NCBI RefSeq assembly: GCF_019551435.1
Contig: NZ_CP080544.1
Location: 1,054,001 to 1,118,000, forward strand
Length of the DNA stretch: 64,000 nt
Source of the DNA: Lysobacter soyae
GTDB taxonomy: Bacteria > Pseudomonadota > Gammaproteobacteria > Xanthomonadales > Xanthomonadaceae
Direction of reading: 5' to 3'
Part shown: positions 1 to 9,153 of the stretch, one piece after another
Layout of the letters: every line of letters starts with the position of its first letter
How positions within the stretch are numbered: the stretch's first letter is position 1
Position numbers and translations under genes: made by a program
Notes under the pieces: model-generated
Seen by the model: only the letters and a program-made list of their open reading frames with translations
Databases searched by the model: none
Told to the model about the DNA's origin: nothing

Positions 1-430
1 GGACGCAGGTCGTATCGGCATCGCCTCGCAGGCCATCGGGCTGGCGCGTGCCGCGTATGAAGCCACCTTGGAATACGTGAAAGAGCGAAAAGCGTTCGGT
101 CAGCCGATCGGTGCCTTCCAGATGACCCAGGCGAAGATCGCCGATATGAAATGCAAACTCGATGCGTCGTTGCTCCTGACCCTGCGCGCCGCTTGGACCA
201 AAGGTCAAGGCAAGAAGTTTTCGACCGAGGCCGCCGTGGCCAAGCTCACCGCTTCCGAAGCGGCGATGTGGATCACGCATCAAACCGTGCAAATCCATGC
301 CGGCATGGGCTATTCCAAAGAAATGCCGGTCGAACGTTACTTCCGCGACGCAAAGATCACGGAAATCTATGAAGGTACCAGCGAGATCCAGCGTTTGGTG
401 ATCGCGCGTGGTGAAACCGGTATCCGTTGA
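1..430 (+). CDS. Acyl-CoA dehydrogenase, C-terminal part (gene cut by window start)
   Basis: The window opens inside this gene; codons are read from base 2 and end at TGA 428-430. The visible 142 residues are the C-terminal helical domain of the FAD-dependent acyl-CoA dehydrogenase family, which oxidises acyl-CoA to 2-enoyl-CoA and passes electrons to ETF. Family marks are the GRIGIASQA stretch at the visible start, the RKAFGQPIGAFQ segment, and the signature near the end with RYFRDAKITEIYEGTSEIQ. The catalytic Glu of short/butyryl-CoA-type enzymes lies in the IYEGTSE region, so a short- or branched-chain enzyme is likely. Substrate cannot be decided from this fragment. The next gene starts about 50 bases downstream. 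Confidence 0.93.
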   Translation, partial: DAGRIGIASQAIGLARAAYEATLEYVKERKAFGQPIGAFQMTQAKIADMKCKLDASLLLTLRAAWTKGQGKKFSTEAAVAKLTASEAAMWITHQTVQIHAGMGYSKEMPVERYFRDAKITEIYEGTSEIQRLVIARGETGIR

Positions 431-479
431 TTCTCAGCTTTCCCCCGTCAACTCTACGAGCACATTTCCAAACATAGAC

Positions 480-3400
480 ATGACCACAGCCAAAAAGCCG
501 CCGGCCACGCCGGAACAGATCATTGCTGCCGTTCAAAAAGCAGCAAACGCGACGCAAAAGAAGACCGCCACGCAGTTTGCGCAAGCATTTATTGCTCGCA
601 CCCATTCTTCCGAACTTCAAGCGCATTCCGCGCAAGAATGGGCGGCGATTTCGAATGATCTGTTGGCCTACGCCGGCAATCGCAAGCGGGGCAAGGTGAA
701 TTTGCGCATCCTTGCGCCGAGCGAAAAGGCCAATGGCTGGACGTCCAACCGGATGGCGCTGCAAATCGTCAATGACGACATGCCGTTCCTGGTCGACTCC
801 ATTACCAATGCCTTGAGCGAGCGCGGCATCGGCGTCCACGGTTTGCTGCACCCGGTGGTGTCTGTTGCACGCGACAAAACCGGAAAGCTCGAGGCGCTGA
901 GCGGCGGCAGTCTCGAATCGCTGATGCACATCGAGATCGATCGCTTGGATGCTGACGATGCAAAGGCGCTTGAGAAGCATTTGCTCGAAGTGCTGTTGGA
1001 TGTGCGTGCGAGTGTTGATGATTGGGCCAAGATGCGCGATCGCATGTTGGCCGCCGCCAAGGGTTTGGAAGAAAAAGCGGGCGTGGTGGATCCTGAAACC
1101 ATCGCCGAATCCCAAGAGTTTTTGCGCTGGGCTGCCGACAACCACTTCACCTATCTCGGCTATCGCGAATATGAGGTGGTCAAGCAAGGCAAGGAACAAA
1201 TGCTTGTTGCCGTCGACGGCAGCGGTCTCGGCATTCTCCGTGATGATGACGAAAGCACGCCGCGTTTGCTCAAATCGATGGATGCCCATGCGCTGCAAAA
1301 ACATGGCGTGCGCGAACCGTTGATCATCACCAAGACCAACGCGCGTTCCAATGTGCATCGTCGCGGCTACATGGACTACATCGGCGTCGTGACGTTTGAT
1401 GCCAAGGGCAACGCCACCGGCGAGCGCCGTTTTGTAGGTTTGTTCACTTCGAGCGCATACAATCGCCGCCCTTGGGAAATCCCGATGGTGCGCACGCGCT
1501 TCGAAAAGGTCATGGCCGACTCGAAGTTGCCGGATGCTGGGCACAGCGCAAAGGCCTTGCGCCACGTCCTCGAAACACTTCCGCGCGACGAATTGTTCCA
1601 ATCCAGCGCCGAAGAATTGGGTTCGCTGGGCGAGGGCATCATCGGGCTCCAAGAACGCGTCGAAAGCAAGATCTTCCTGCGTCGCGATCGTTACGGGCGT
1701 TTCTTCTCGGCGTTGGTGTACGTGCCGCGTGACCGCTTCAACACCGAAGTGCGCCTGCGTATCGAGCAATTGCTGAAGGAAACCCTGCAAGCCGATTCGG
1801 TCGACAGCCACGTGATGATGAGCGATTCTCCGCTCGCGCAACTGCACTTGATTGTGCGTCCGCGCGCTTCGGCCGACGTCTCGAAATTCGACATGTCCGA
1901 GTTGGAAGCACGATTGGCCGAAATTGTCCGCAACTGGCATGACGATTTGACCGATCTCTTGATCGAGCGTCATGGCGAAGTTGAAGGTTTGCGCCTTGCC
2001 AAAGTGTTTGGCCGCGGTTTGCAGCTCGCCTATATAGAGTCCGAAACCACTTTGTCGGCCGCCGATGACGTGGACCACTTGTCGGCGCTCGAAAAGGGCA
2101 GCGCATTGCGCATTTCACTGCGTTCTGAAGCCCCATCGAGTGACTGTGAGGGCTGCTTCGAAGTGAAGTTGTTCCACGCCGGATCGAGCTTGCCGCTGTC
2201 CGACGTCCTACCCATGTTGGAAAACATGGGGCTGCGGGTCATGGGTGAAAAAGCGCATCGCGTTTCGACGGACAACGGTCCGTATTTCATCCAAGACTTC
2301 AGCGTCTTGCCGGCCTCCGGCCGCGTTGACGTCGATGCCAACGCACAAGCCTTTGTGGACGCATTCTCCTGCATGTGGGCGGGGCAATGCGAGAACGACG
2401 GCTTCAACCGCTTGATTCTGGGTGCGGGTCTGACCTGGCGCCAAGTGGCGATGTTGCGCAGCTATTCGAAGTACCTCCTGCAAGTCGGCGTGCCGTTTTC
2501 GCAGAGCTACATGGAATCGAGCATCGCGAAATACCCGCTGATCGCACGATTGCTGGTTGAATTGTTCGAAGCACGCTTCGACCCGACCACCGGAAAGGAA
2601 AGCAAGGCGCAAATCCAAGCGGGTGCGGCAGCATTTGAATCGCAACTGAAATCACTTGCGGACGGCGACGAAGCCACCATGGCGTTGCTTGCGCGCGCGA
2701 TCAAGGCGCGTGCCGACAGCCGTGCGGCGCAAGTCGAGGCGGTTCATGCCACGCTGATGGCCTTGTACGATCGTGTCTCGAGCTTGGATGAAGATCGCAT
2801 CTTGCGGGCATTCATGGGTGTCATGGATGCCACGTTGCGAACCAACTATTACGTTGATTACGTCGACGGCAAGCGTAAGGATGGCGGTCCGGCCGACTAC
2901 TTGAGTTTCAAACTGGATTCGGCCAATGTGCCGGATCTGCCCAAGCCACGTCCGTATCGCGAAATTTGGGTTTGCGGCCCGCGTGTCGAGGGTGTCCATC
3001 TGAGATTCGGTCCGGTGGCACGCGGTGGCCTTCGTTGGTCGGATCGTCGTGAGGATTTCCGCACAGAAGTGTTGGGATTGGTCAAAGCGCAAATGGTGAA
3101 AAACACCGTGATCGTGCCGGTCGGTTCCAAGGGCGGTTTCTACTGCAAGCAACTGCCGGACATCAATGTCAACCGTGATGCGTGGTTTGCCGAAGGTGTC
3201 GAGTGCTACAAGCGCTTCATCAACGGTCTGCTGGATATCACCGACAACCTGGTGAAGGGCAAGGTGGTTCCACCGGCCAACGTCGTCCGTCACGACGATG
3301 ACGATCCGTACTTGGTGGTGGCCGCCGACAAGGGCACCGCGACCTTCTCCGACATTGCCAACGGCATTTCGCAAGCGCACGACTTCTGGTTGGACGATGC

Positions 3401-5420
3401 GTTCGCTTCGGGCGGTTCGGTGGGTTACGACCACAAGGGCATGGGCATCACTGCGCGCGGTGCCTGGGAATCGGTTAAACGCCATTTCCGCGCATTGGGG
3501 CACGACTGCCAGAAGGAAGACTTCACCTGCGTCGGCATTGGCGACATGTCGGGTGACGTGTTCGGGAACGGCATGTTGCTGTCGAAGAAAATCCGCTTGT
3601 TGGCGGCTTTTGACCATCGCCACATTTTCCTCGACCCGAATCCGGATTCGGCCGAGTCGTTCAAAGAGCGCCAACGTCTGTTCAAATTGCCGCGCTCGAG
3701 CTGGGCGGATTACAACACCGCGCTGATCAGCAAGGGCGGCGGCGTGCATCCGCGCAGTGCCAAGTCCATTGACCTGACGCCGGAAGTGAAGGCGGCGCTC
3801 GGGATCGACGCGGACGTGAAGAGCATGACGCCGAACGATTTGATGTCGGCAATTCTCAAGTCCCCTGTGGACCTGTTGTGGAACGGCGGTATCGGCACTT
3901 ACGTGAAATCGTCTTCGCAATCCAATGCCGATGTCGGCGATCGCGCCAACAACGGCTTGCGCGTGAACGGCCGCGATCTGCGCTGCAAGATCGTGGGCGA
4001 GGGCGGTAACCTCGGCTTCACGCAGTTGGGCCGTGTGGAAGCCGCCGAGCATGGCGTGCTGATCAATACCGACTTCATCGACAACTCGGCCGGCGTGGAT
4101 ACGTCCGATCACGAGGTCAACATCAAGATCCTGTTGAACGGTGAGGTGCAATCGGGTCGATTGAAGCTTGCGGACCGCAACAAGCTTTTGGCGTCGATGA
4201 CCAACGAGGTCGCCGGTTTGGTGCTGAACGACAACTATCGTCAAAACCAAACTCTCACTTTGATGGAACGCATGTCCGCCACGCGTTTGGGCTCGAAGCT
4301 GCATTTCATCCGCACGCTGGAGTCTCAGGGTCTGCTTGATCGTCAGATCGAAGACCTCCCGACAGATGCGGAAATGGCAGAGCGCAAGTCGCGTGGCATG
4401 GGCCTCACCCGTCCGGAGCTGAGCGTCCTGTTGGCCTATTCCAAATTGGTGGCCTTCCCCCGTTTGCTGGCCAGTGACATTCCGGAAGACAAATATCTGT
4501 CCAAGGAACTGTTGCGCTATTTCCCGCAGCCCCTGCAGGAGAAGTACGCAAAGGCCACCGAATCCCATTCGTTGAAGCGTGAAATCATTGCCACAGCAGT
4601 GACCAATTCGTTGATCAACCGAATGGGTGCCACCTTCCTGTTGCGGATGGAGGAGGACAGCGGCCGCAATATCGGCGAGATCGCGCGTGCCTACACGATC
4701 ACCCGCGAAACGCTGGATGCGCGTGATTTGTGGACAGCCATCGACGCATTGGATGGCAAAGTCGCCGAATCCGTGCAAATCGATGCGCTGCAGGTCATTT
4801 GGGAGCTCCAACGTTCCTTTACGCGCTGGTTGTTGTCGCGTGCGGGCGCGATTCCGCAAATCTCTGTGGCTGTCGAGCGTTATCACGACGGGTTCCGCGA
4901 CATTCGCGCCGGTGAAAACATCTTGCCGCCGTCGCAACGTCCGGCCTATGAAGAAGCCCGCAAGGCATGGCGCGCGAAAGGTTTGCCGGCGCAATTGGCC
5001 GATCAGATCGCCGCACTGCCTTACCTCGACGCATCGCCGGACATCATCGAGCTTGCGCGCGAGCACAAGCTGCGTCCGGTCGAAGTGGCGAAGTTGTATT
5101 TCCGTCTGGGCGATGCACTGCGCTTGCCGTGGCTGCGCAGTCAAATCGAAGCATTGGAAGTCGAAGGACGCTGGCACGCCGTCGCACGCGGGGTATTGCG
5201 TGACGAACTGTCCACCCAGATGCGCAAGTTGACGGCACAGGTACTCGAATTGCCGGGCAAGGATCCGGATGCACGGGTCCAAGCCTGGTTGGAACGCGAT
5301 GATTCGAACCTGCGTTTCACCTTGTCGATGCTCGCGGAACTGGCCACGCAGAAGGAACTCGACTATCCGACCGCATCGGTGGCCGTGCAGCGTCTGGCCC
5401 AGCTGGCGTCGCGGGGCTGA
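480..5420 (+). CDS. gdhB: NAD-specific glutamate dehydrogenase, large (GDH-180 type)
   Basis: This protein of 1646 residues matches the size of the very large bacterial NAD-dependent glutamate dehydrogenases that deaminate glutamate to 2-oxoglutarate and ammonia. The catalytic GDH core sits in the middle: MVKNTVIVPVGSKGGF near residues 870-885 with the conserved lysines, and the nucleotide-binding GIGDMSGDVFGNGML near residue 1020. The long N-terminal part is the regulatory region typical of the family. I chose the ATG at 480; the reading frame is open further upstream (to 408) but that part overlaps the preceding gene. No clear Shine-Dalgarno is seen. nadK starts on the base after the stop codon, so both are probably co-transcribed. 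Confidence 0.96.
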   Translation: MTTAKKPPATPEQIIAAVQKAANATQKKTATQFAQAFIARTHSSELQAHSAQEWAAISNDLLAYAGNRKRGKVNLRILAPSEKANGWTSNRMALQIVNDDMPFLVDSITNALSERGIGVHGLLHPVVSVARDKTGKLEALSGGSLESLMHIEIDRLDADDAKALEKHLLEVLLDVRASVDDWAKMRDRMLAAAKGLEEKAGVVDPETIAESQEFLRWAADNHFTYLGYREYEVVKQGKEQMLVAVDGSGLGILRDDDESTPRLLKSMDAHALQKHGVREPLIITKTNARSNVHRRGYMDYIGVVTFDAKGNATGERRFVGLFTSSAYNRRPWEIPMVRTRFEKVMADSKLPDAGHSAKALRHVLETLPRDELFQSSAEELGSLGEGIIGLQERVESKIFLRRDRYGRFFSALVYVPRDRFNTEVRLRIEQLLKETLQADSVDSHVMMSDSPLAQLHLIVRPRASADVSKFDMSELEARLAEIVRNWHDDLTDLLIERHGEVEGLRLAKVFGRGLQLAYIESETTLSAADDVDHLSALEKGSALRISLRSEAPSSDCEGCFEVKLFHAGSSLPLSDVLPMLENMGLRVMGEKAHRVSTDNGPYFIQDFSVLPASGRVDVDANAQAFVDAFSCMWAGQCENDGFNRLILGAGLTWRQVAMLRSYSKYLLQVGVPFSQSYMESSIAKYPLIARLLVELFEARFDPTTGKESKAQIQAGAAAFESQLKSLADGDEATMALLARAIKARADSRAAQVEAVHATLMALYDRVSSLDEDRILRAFMGVMDATLRTNYYVDYVDGKRKDGGPADYLSFKLDSANVPDLPKPRPYREIWVCGPRVEGVHLRFGPVARGGLRWSDRREDFRTEVLGLVKAQMVKNTVIVPVGSKGGFYCKQLPDINVNRDAWFAEGVECYKRFINGLLDITDNLVKGKVVPPANVVRHDDDDPYLVVAADKGTATFSDIANGISQAHDFWLDDAFASGGSVGYDHKGMGITARGAWESVKRHFRALGHDCQKEDFTCVGIGDMSGDVFGNGMLLSKKIRLLAAFDHRHIFLDPNPDSAESFKERQRLFKLPRSSWADYNTALISKGGGVHPRSAKSIDLTPEVKAALGIDADVKSMTPNDLMSAILKSPVDLLWNGGIGTYVKSSSQSNADVGDRANNGLRVNGRDLRCKIVGEGGNLGFTQLGRVEAAEHGVLINTDFIDNSAGVDTSDHEVNIKILLNGEVQSGRLKLADRNKLLASMTNEVAGLVLNDNYRQNQTLTLMERMSATRLGSKLHFIRTLESQGLLDRQIEDLPTDAEMAERKSRGMGLTRPELSVLLAYSKLVAFPRLLASDIPEDKYLSKELLRYFPQPLQEKYAKATESHSLKREIIATAVTNSLINRMGATFLLRMEEDSGRNIGEIARAYTITRETLDARDLWTAIDALDGKVAESVQIDALQVIWELQRSFTRWLLSRAGAIPQISVAVERYHDGFRDIRAGENILPPSQRPAYEEARKAWRAKGLPAQLADQIAALPYLDASPDIIELAREHKLRPVEVAKLYFRLGDALRLPWLRSQIEALEVEGRWHAVARGVLRDELSTQMRKLTAQVLELPGKDPDARVQAWLERDDSNLRFTLSMLAELATQKELDYPTASVAVQRLAQLASRG

Positions 5421-6188
5421 GTGGGTACGCCGAAGCTCGCATTTCTGGCCAGCCAAGCGGAGGATGCCCAAGCGGCGTTCTCCGCACTGACCGCGCGCTT
5501 CGGTCACCTCACCCCCGAGGCGGCCGATGTGTTGGTTCCCTTGGGGGGCGACGGTTTCATGCTGCAGTGCCTGCACCGTCATGCGGGCCTCGGCAAGCCG
5601 TTCTACGGCATGAAGCACGGCACCGTCGGGTTCCTGATGAACCAATCGCATGCCGAGGGTTTGCTGGACCGGATCGCCAAAGCCGAGCCGGCCAATTTGC
5701 GCCCGCTGGAAATGGTGGCGCAGACAGAATCGGGTGCCACCGTCCATTCGTTGGCCTACAACGAAGTGTCGCTATTGCGCCAGACGCGTCAGGCCGCGCA
5801 CATCGCCGTAGAGTTGAATGGTGTCGAGCGCTTGGACGAACTGATTTGCGACGGTGTCATGGTGGCGACGCCCGCCGGAAGCACCGCTTACAACTTTTCC
5901 GCCGGCGGACCGATACTGCCCTTGGGCTCGAAGGTTGTCGCATTGACACCGATTGCGCCGTTCCGGCCGAGGCGCTGGCGCGGTGCTGTGTTGCGCGGTG
6001 AAACCGAAGCCAAATTTCGCGTGCTCGATCCCTACAAACGTCCGGTCAGTGCGACCGCCGATTCGCATGAGGTGCGCGATGTGCTCGAAGTGACGATCCG
6101 CGAAGCGCAAACGCAGTTCGCCGTCTTGTTGTTCGATCCCGAGCACAATCTCGAAGAACGAATCTTGAGTGAACAATTCATTGCCTGA
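5421..6188 (+). CDS. nadK: NAD kinase
   Basis: This 255-residue protein phosphorylates NAD to NADP. The GGDG motif (in [10 protein letters not shown], about residue 41), the YNEVSLLR segment and the [16 protein letters not shown] loop are the diagnostic NAD kinase features. The start is GTG at 5421, directly after the TGA of the glutamate dehydrogenase, and the stop overlaps the next start by one base (TGATG), so three genes appear translationally coupled. It is short compared with the E. coli enzyme (292), as is usual for xanthomonad-type NAD kinases. The placement beside an NAD-dependent dehydrogenase and close to kynurenine genes is suggestive, but a regulatory link is only inferred. Confidence 0.95.
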   Translation: MGTPKLAFLASQAEDAQAAFSALTARFGHLTPEAADVLVPLGGDGFMLQCLHRHAGLGKPFYGMKHGTVGFLMNQSHAEGLLDRIAKAEPANLRPLEMVAQTESGATVHSLAYNEVSLLRQTRQAAHIAVELNGVERLDELICDGVMVATPAGSTAYNFSAGGPILPLGSKVVALTPIAPFRPRRWRGAVLRGETEAKFRVLDPYKRPVSATADSHEVRDVLEVTIREAQTQFAVLLFDPEHNLEERILSEQFIA

Positions 6189-7099
6189 TGAATGATCGTG
6201 TGCCACCACCGTTAGTGATCGCCATTACCTCGAGAGCCTTGTTCTCGATGGAGGACAGTCACGGCTTGTTCGAGCGTGAAGGCATCGAGGCGTATCGCGC
6301 ATACCAACAGGCCCATGAAAACGACCCGTTGCCGCCCGGCATCGCGTTCCCCTTGGTACGCAAGATCCTTGCACTCAATGCCCGGACACCGGAGCTCGCG
6401 CCGCATGTGGAAGTGATCTTGCTGTCGCGCAATTCCACCGACACCGGATTGCGCGTTTTCAATTCCATCCAGCATCACCGGCTGGACATCAAGCGCGCGA
6501 CCTTCACTTCCGGCGCGCCGGTTTGGCCGTACATCAAACCCTTCAGCGCGCAATTGTTCTTGTCGGCGAACCCGGAGTCGGTGGCCGCCGCGTTGGCCGC
6601 CGGTGTGGCTGCGGCCACGATCTTGCCGGCGAATGCCGCGGAAACGCCGCATCTGGAGCAGGTCCGTATCGCCTTCGATGGCGATGCCGTCATCTTCGGA
6701 GATGAGAGCGAGCGAATCTCGCGCGAGCAAGGCGTTGAAGCCTTCGGCTTGCACGAACGCAAGCACGCCATGTCGCCTCTGTCCGGCGGACCGTTCCGCG
6801 GGTTTCTCCAGGCCTTACACGATTTGCAAGAAGCGTTTCCCGCAGGTCAGGACGCCCCGATCCGCACCGCTTTGGTGACAGCGCGATCGGCTCCGGCCCA
6901 CGAGCGTGTGATTCGAACCCTGCGCGAGTGGGGTGTCCGTCTGGATGAGGCCTCATTCCTCGGTGGACGCGACAAGGGCGAGTTCTTGAATGCCTTCGGT
7001 GCCGACATCTTCTTTGACGACTCCCTGCATAACGTGGAGTCGGCGCGTGCGCACGTCGCCGCCGGGCATGTGCCGCACGGGGTCAACAACGAATCTTGA
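6188..7099 (+). CDS. Cytosolic 5'-nucleotidase family protein (PF06189-like)
   Basis: A 303-residue soluble protein resembling the 5'-nucleotidase family related to eukaryotic cytosolic nucleotidase I, which removes phosphate from nucleoside monophosphates. Landmarks are ITSRALFSMEDSH near the N terminus, VILLSRNSTDTGLRVFNSI, IKRATFTSGAPVWPYI and a late acidic DIFFDDSLHNVESA segment typical of HAD-like metal sites. The ATG at 6188 shares one base with the stop of nadK. It ends at 7099 exactly where a convergent gene ends at 7100. Preferred substrate is not visible; AMP or IMP would be typical for the family. Confidence 0.85.
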   Translation: MNDRVPPPLVIAITSRALFSMEDSHGLFEREGIEAYRAYQQAHENDPLPPGIAFPLVRKILALNARTPELAPHVEVILLSRNSTDTGLRVFNSIQHHRLDIKRATFTSGAPVWPYIKPFSAQLFLSANPESVAAALAAGVAAATILPANAAETPHLEQVRIAFDGDAVIFGDESERISREQGVEAFGLHERKHAMSPLSGGPFRGFLQALHDLQEAFPAGQDAPIRTALVTARSAPAHERVIRTLREWGVRLDEASFLGGRDKGEFLNAFGADIFFDDSLHNVESARAHVAAGHVPHGVNNES

Positions 7100-7699
7100 T
7101 CAAGGGGTTTTCTTGTGGGGCAATTTGATGTTGACCAAACGCCACTTGAAACCTTCGCGTTCGAAGAGAAAATCCACAACTTTTTGATCGCCGACTTCCA
7201 CGGTGGCCTGAAACGCACTCATTGAAACGAAACGCGTCTGGGCATTCTTGAAGGCTTCCAACGACTTCGGGCCGCCGCTGGCAATGCCGGAACCCGGTTT
7301 CATATCGCCCCGCGCGCGTTTCAACAATGCGTCGCCTTCCAGCAAGATGGCGATGCCGGCAGGAGAGACCATACCTTCCGCAGCACTGCCCGCCACGACG
7401 TTCGCGGCGCCGGCGACGGCGCTTCCCATCAAACCGCCGCGATTGGCAATTTGCGCGGCAATCACGTCTTCCAGCTGCGCTTTCATGTTCGGTCGCAGCT
7501 TTTCAAAATTGATGTATTTCGGCAAAGAGGCAAGATCGCGGGTTTCAACGGCATGCTGGATGCCGCGCATGGCGATCCAAGGTCCGGCCGCCACGTAGGC
7601 GATCAACAGCAGCAACAACGCCGCCAACGCGAGCGCCAAACGAATGGTCAGTGAGGCGTGGGTCGCTTGAGGGGATTTTTGTGCGGTCGACATGGTCAT
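7100..7699 (-). CDS. DUF2939 family membrane-anchored protein
   Basis: A 199-residue protein with one hydrophobic segment close to the N terminus (about residues 16-40, rich in Leu/Ala) followed by a soluble domain that I assign to the DUF2939 family by overall look (AYVAAGPWIAMRGIQHAVET, then FVSMSAFQATVEV near the end). Its function is unknown; it is probably tethered to the inner membrane with the bulk outside. The start ATG at 7699 overlaps the TGA of sbcB in the ATGA pattern, which decides the start over a longer upstream extension and over a second ATG at 7693. It is the last gene of the eleven-gene minus-strand run and ends flush against the convergent 5'-nucleotidase. Confidence 0.8.
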   Translation of the reverse strand: MTMSTAQKSPQATHASLTIRLALALAALLLLLIAYVAAGPWIAMRGIQHAVETRDLASLPKYINFEKLRPNMKAQLEDVIAAQIANRGGLMGSAVAGAANVVAGSAAEGMVSPAGIAILLEGDALLKRARGDMKPGSGIASGGPKSLEAFKNAQTRFVSMSAFQATVEVGDQKVVDFLFEREGFKWRLVNIKLPHKKTP

Positions 7700-9153
7700 G
7701 TTCCGAGTGAGTGTCCGATGGCTTGGCGCCAAGCGTCCATGGCATCGAGTATCGCCAATTTCTGCGGCTGATCCGCGTGGATTTCGCGCAATGCATGGAC
7801 CTTTTCCGCATGTGCCGCGAGTGTGTAAGGTGTCTGTACGCCGTCGAGCAGTCTCGACCGGCGATGCGCCTGCCACTGCACTTGTTCATCGAAGTTGAGC
7901 AGCGCCGGCCAATTGCGCCCGCGATAGCGGAAGAACAGCTCGGGCATGCGCCGGTCTTGAAATCGGAAGCCTTCCTGTCCCAAGGCTTCCGGCGTACAGG
8001 CACGGATGCGACTGAACAGGGATTTGTCGGCGGGAGGGATGAATCCGTCGTACAACGCGGCATCGACGTCGTTCCCCGCGTTCCCTTCCTTTCCGTCTTC
8101 CGGCGCGAACACGTGTCGCGCCAGTGCGGCGAGCGCATTGCGGTGTTTGCGGGCAAACGCGATGTTGCGCTCGACCTCGGTCATGTCGATATTCATCCGC
8201 TCGAAGTCGGCGCTTCTTAAATCACCGAGCGGGAGAAGGGTCGGGCTTTCGTTGATGCGGATATCCGTGAACGGCGGGCGTGACATGCCTTCAGGCAGGG
8301 CCTCGCGCCGGCTGAAGTATCGCGTTTTCACCGCATCCGCCGAATCGGAGAGCAGCGCGTCGGCGGGCACGTCCATCCGAAGGAAAATGATCTGGTTGCG
8401 ATTGACCGGATGCTCCGACAGCGGCACCACAATCGCCGCATTGCGCTGACGGGCAGGGTACCGTCCCGCGATATGTAGCAGAGGCGTCATGCCGGCCAAA
8501 TCAATCATGCCTTGCACATGGCGCTTGTCGCGCAGTTTGCCCAGGTAATGCCACAGTTTGGGCTGGCGGTCTTTCACCAGTCGGGCCAATCCGATCGTGG
8601 CGCGCACGTCTGACAAGGCCTCATGTGCGCTACCTACGCGCAGGTCATTGTCTTCGGCCAAATGTTCCAATTTGAAACTGGTGGCGTCCGGATCATCTTC
8701 GCGCGGCCGCCATTGAATCCCTTCGGGTCGAAGCGCGTGTGTCGCACGAATGACATTGAAAATATCCCAACGCGTATTGCCTTCACGGTACTCCCGTTCG
8801 TAGGGATCGTGGAAATTCCGGTAAAGCGCATGCCGGATGAAAGCATCATCGAATTTCAACGTATTGAAACCGAGCGTGCAGGTTTCCGGCTCCGCCATGA
8901 GGGCATGGATTTGCGCGATGGCGTCGGCCTCGAGAAGACCTTCGGCGTCAGCTTGTTGCGGGGTGATGCCGGTGATCAAAGCGCTTTCCGGACATGGCAG
9001 AAAATCATCCGACGGGCGCACGAAAAGGCTTACCGGTGCGTCGATCTCCTCGAGCTCGGCGTTGGTGCGAATCGCTGCGAATTGCGCGATGCGGGTCTTT
9101 CGCGGATCCAGCCCCCAAGTTTCGAGGTCATAGAAAAGATAGCTTTGGCTCAC
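7696..9153 (-). CDS. sbcB: Exodeoxyribonuclease I
   Basis: This 485-residue protein is the 3'-5' single-strand DNA exonuclease ExoI, acting in recombination and mismatch repair. The N-terminal DEDDh nuclease begins with FYDLETWG (Asp9, Glu11), has the LGFNTLKFDDAFIRH block and the HEALSDVRATIGLA block with the catalytic His and Asp about residue 180. The SH3-like and C-terminal domains follow, giving a length close to the E. coli enzyme (475). The GTG start at 9153 overlaps the TGA of kmo by four bases. Its placement at the end of a kynurenine gene run has no obvious functional reason. Confidence 0.95.
   Translation of the reverse strand: MSQSYLFYDLETWGLDPRKTRIAQFAAIRTNAELEEIDAPVSLFVRPSDDFLPCPESALITGITPQQADAEGLLEADAIAQIHALMAEPETCTLGFNTLKFDDAFIRHALYRNFHDPYEREYREGNTRWDIFNVIRATHALRPEGIQWRPREDDPDATSFKLEHLAEDNDLRVGSAHEALSDVRATIGLARLVKDRQPKLWHYLGKLRDKRHVQGMIDLAGMTPLLHIAGRYPARQRNAAIVVPLSEHPVNRNQIIFLRMDVPADALLSDSADAVKTRYFSRREALPEGMSRPPFTDIRINESPTLLPLGDLRSADFERMNIDMTEVERNIAFARKHRNALAALARHVFAPEDGKEGNAGNDVDAALYDGFIPPADKSLFSRIRACTPEALGQEGFRFQDRRMPELFFRYRGRNWPALLNFDEQVQWQAHRRSRLLDGVQTPYTLAAHAEKVHALREIHADQPQKLAILDAMDAWRQAIGHSLGT

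Noticed and set aside
357-2078. 573-residue minus-strand frame opposite the start of gdhB
   Set aside because: Same shadow-frame composition; it covers the conserved N-terminal part of glutamate dehydrogenase.
2652-5747. 1031-residue open frame on the minus strand opposite gdhB and nadK
   Set aside because: It is antisense to a strongly conserved gene, is rich in Arg, His and Gln as expected for a shadow frame of GC-rich codons, and shows no domain or ribosome-binding site.
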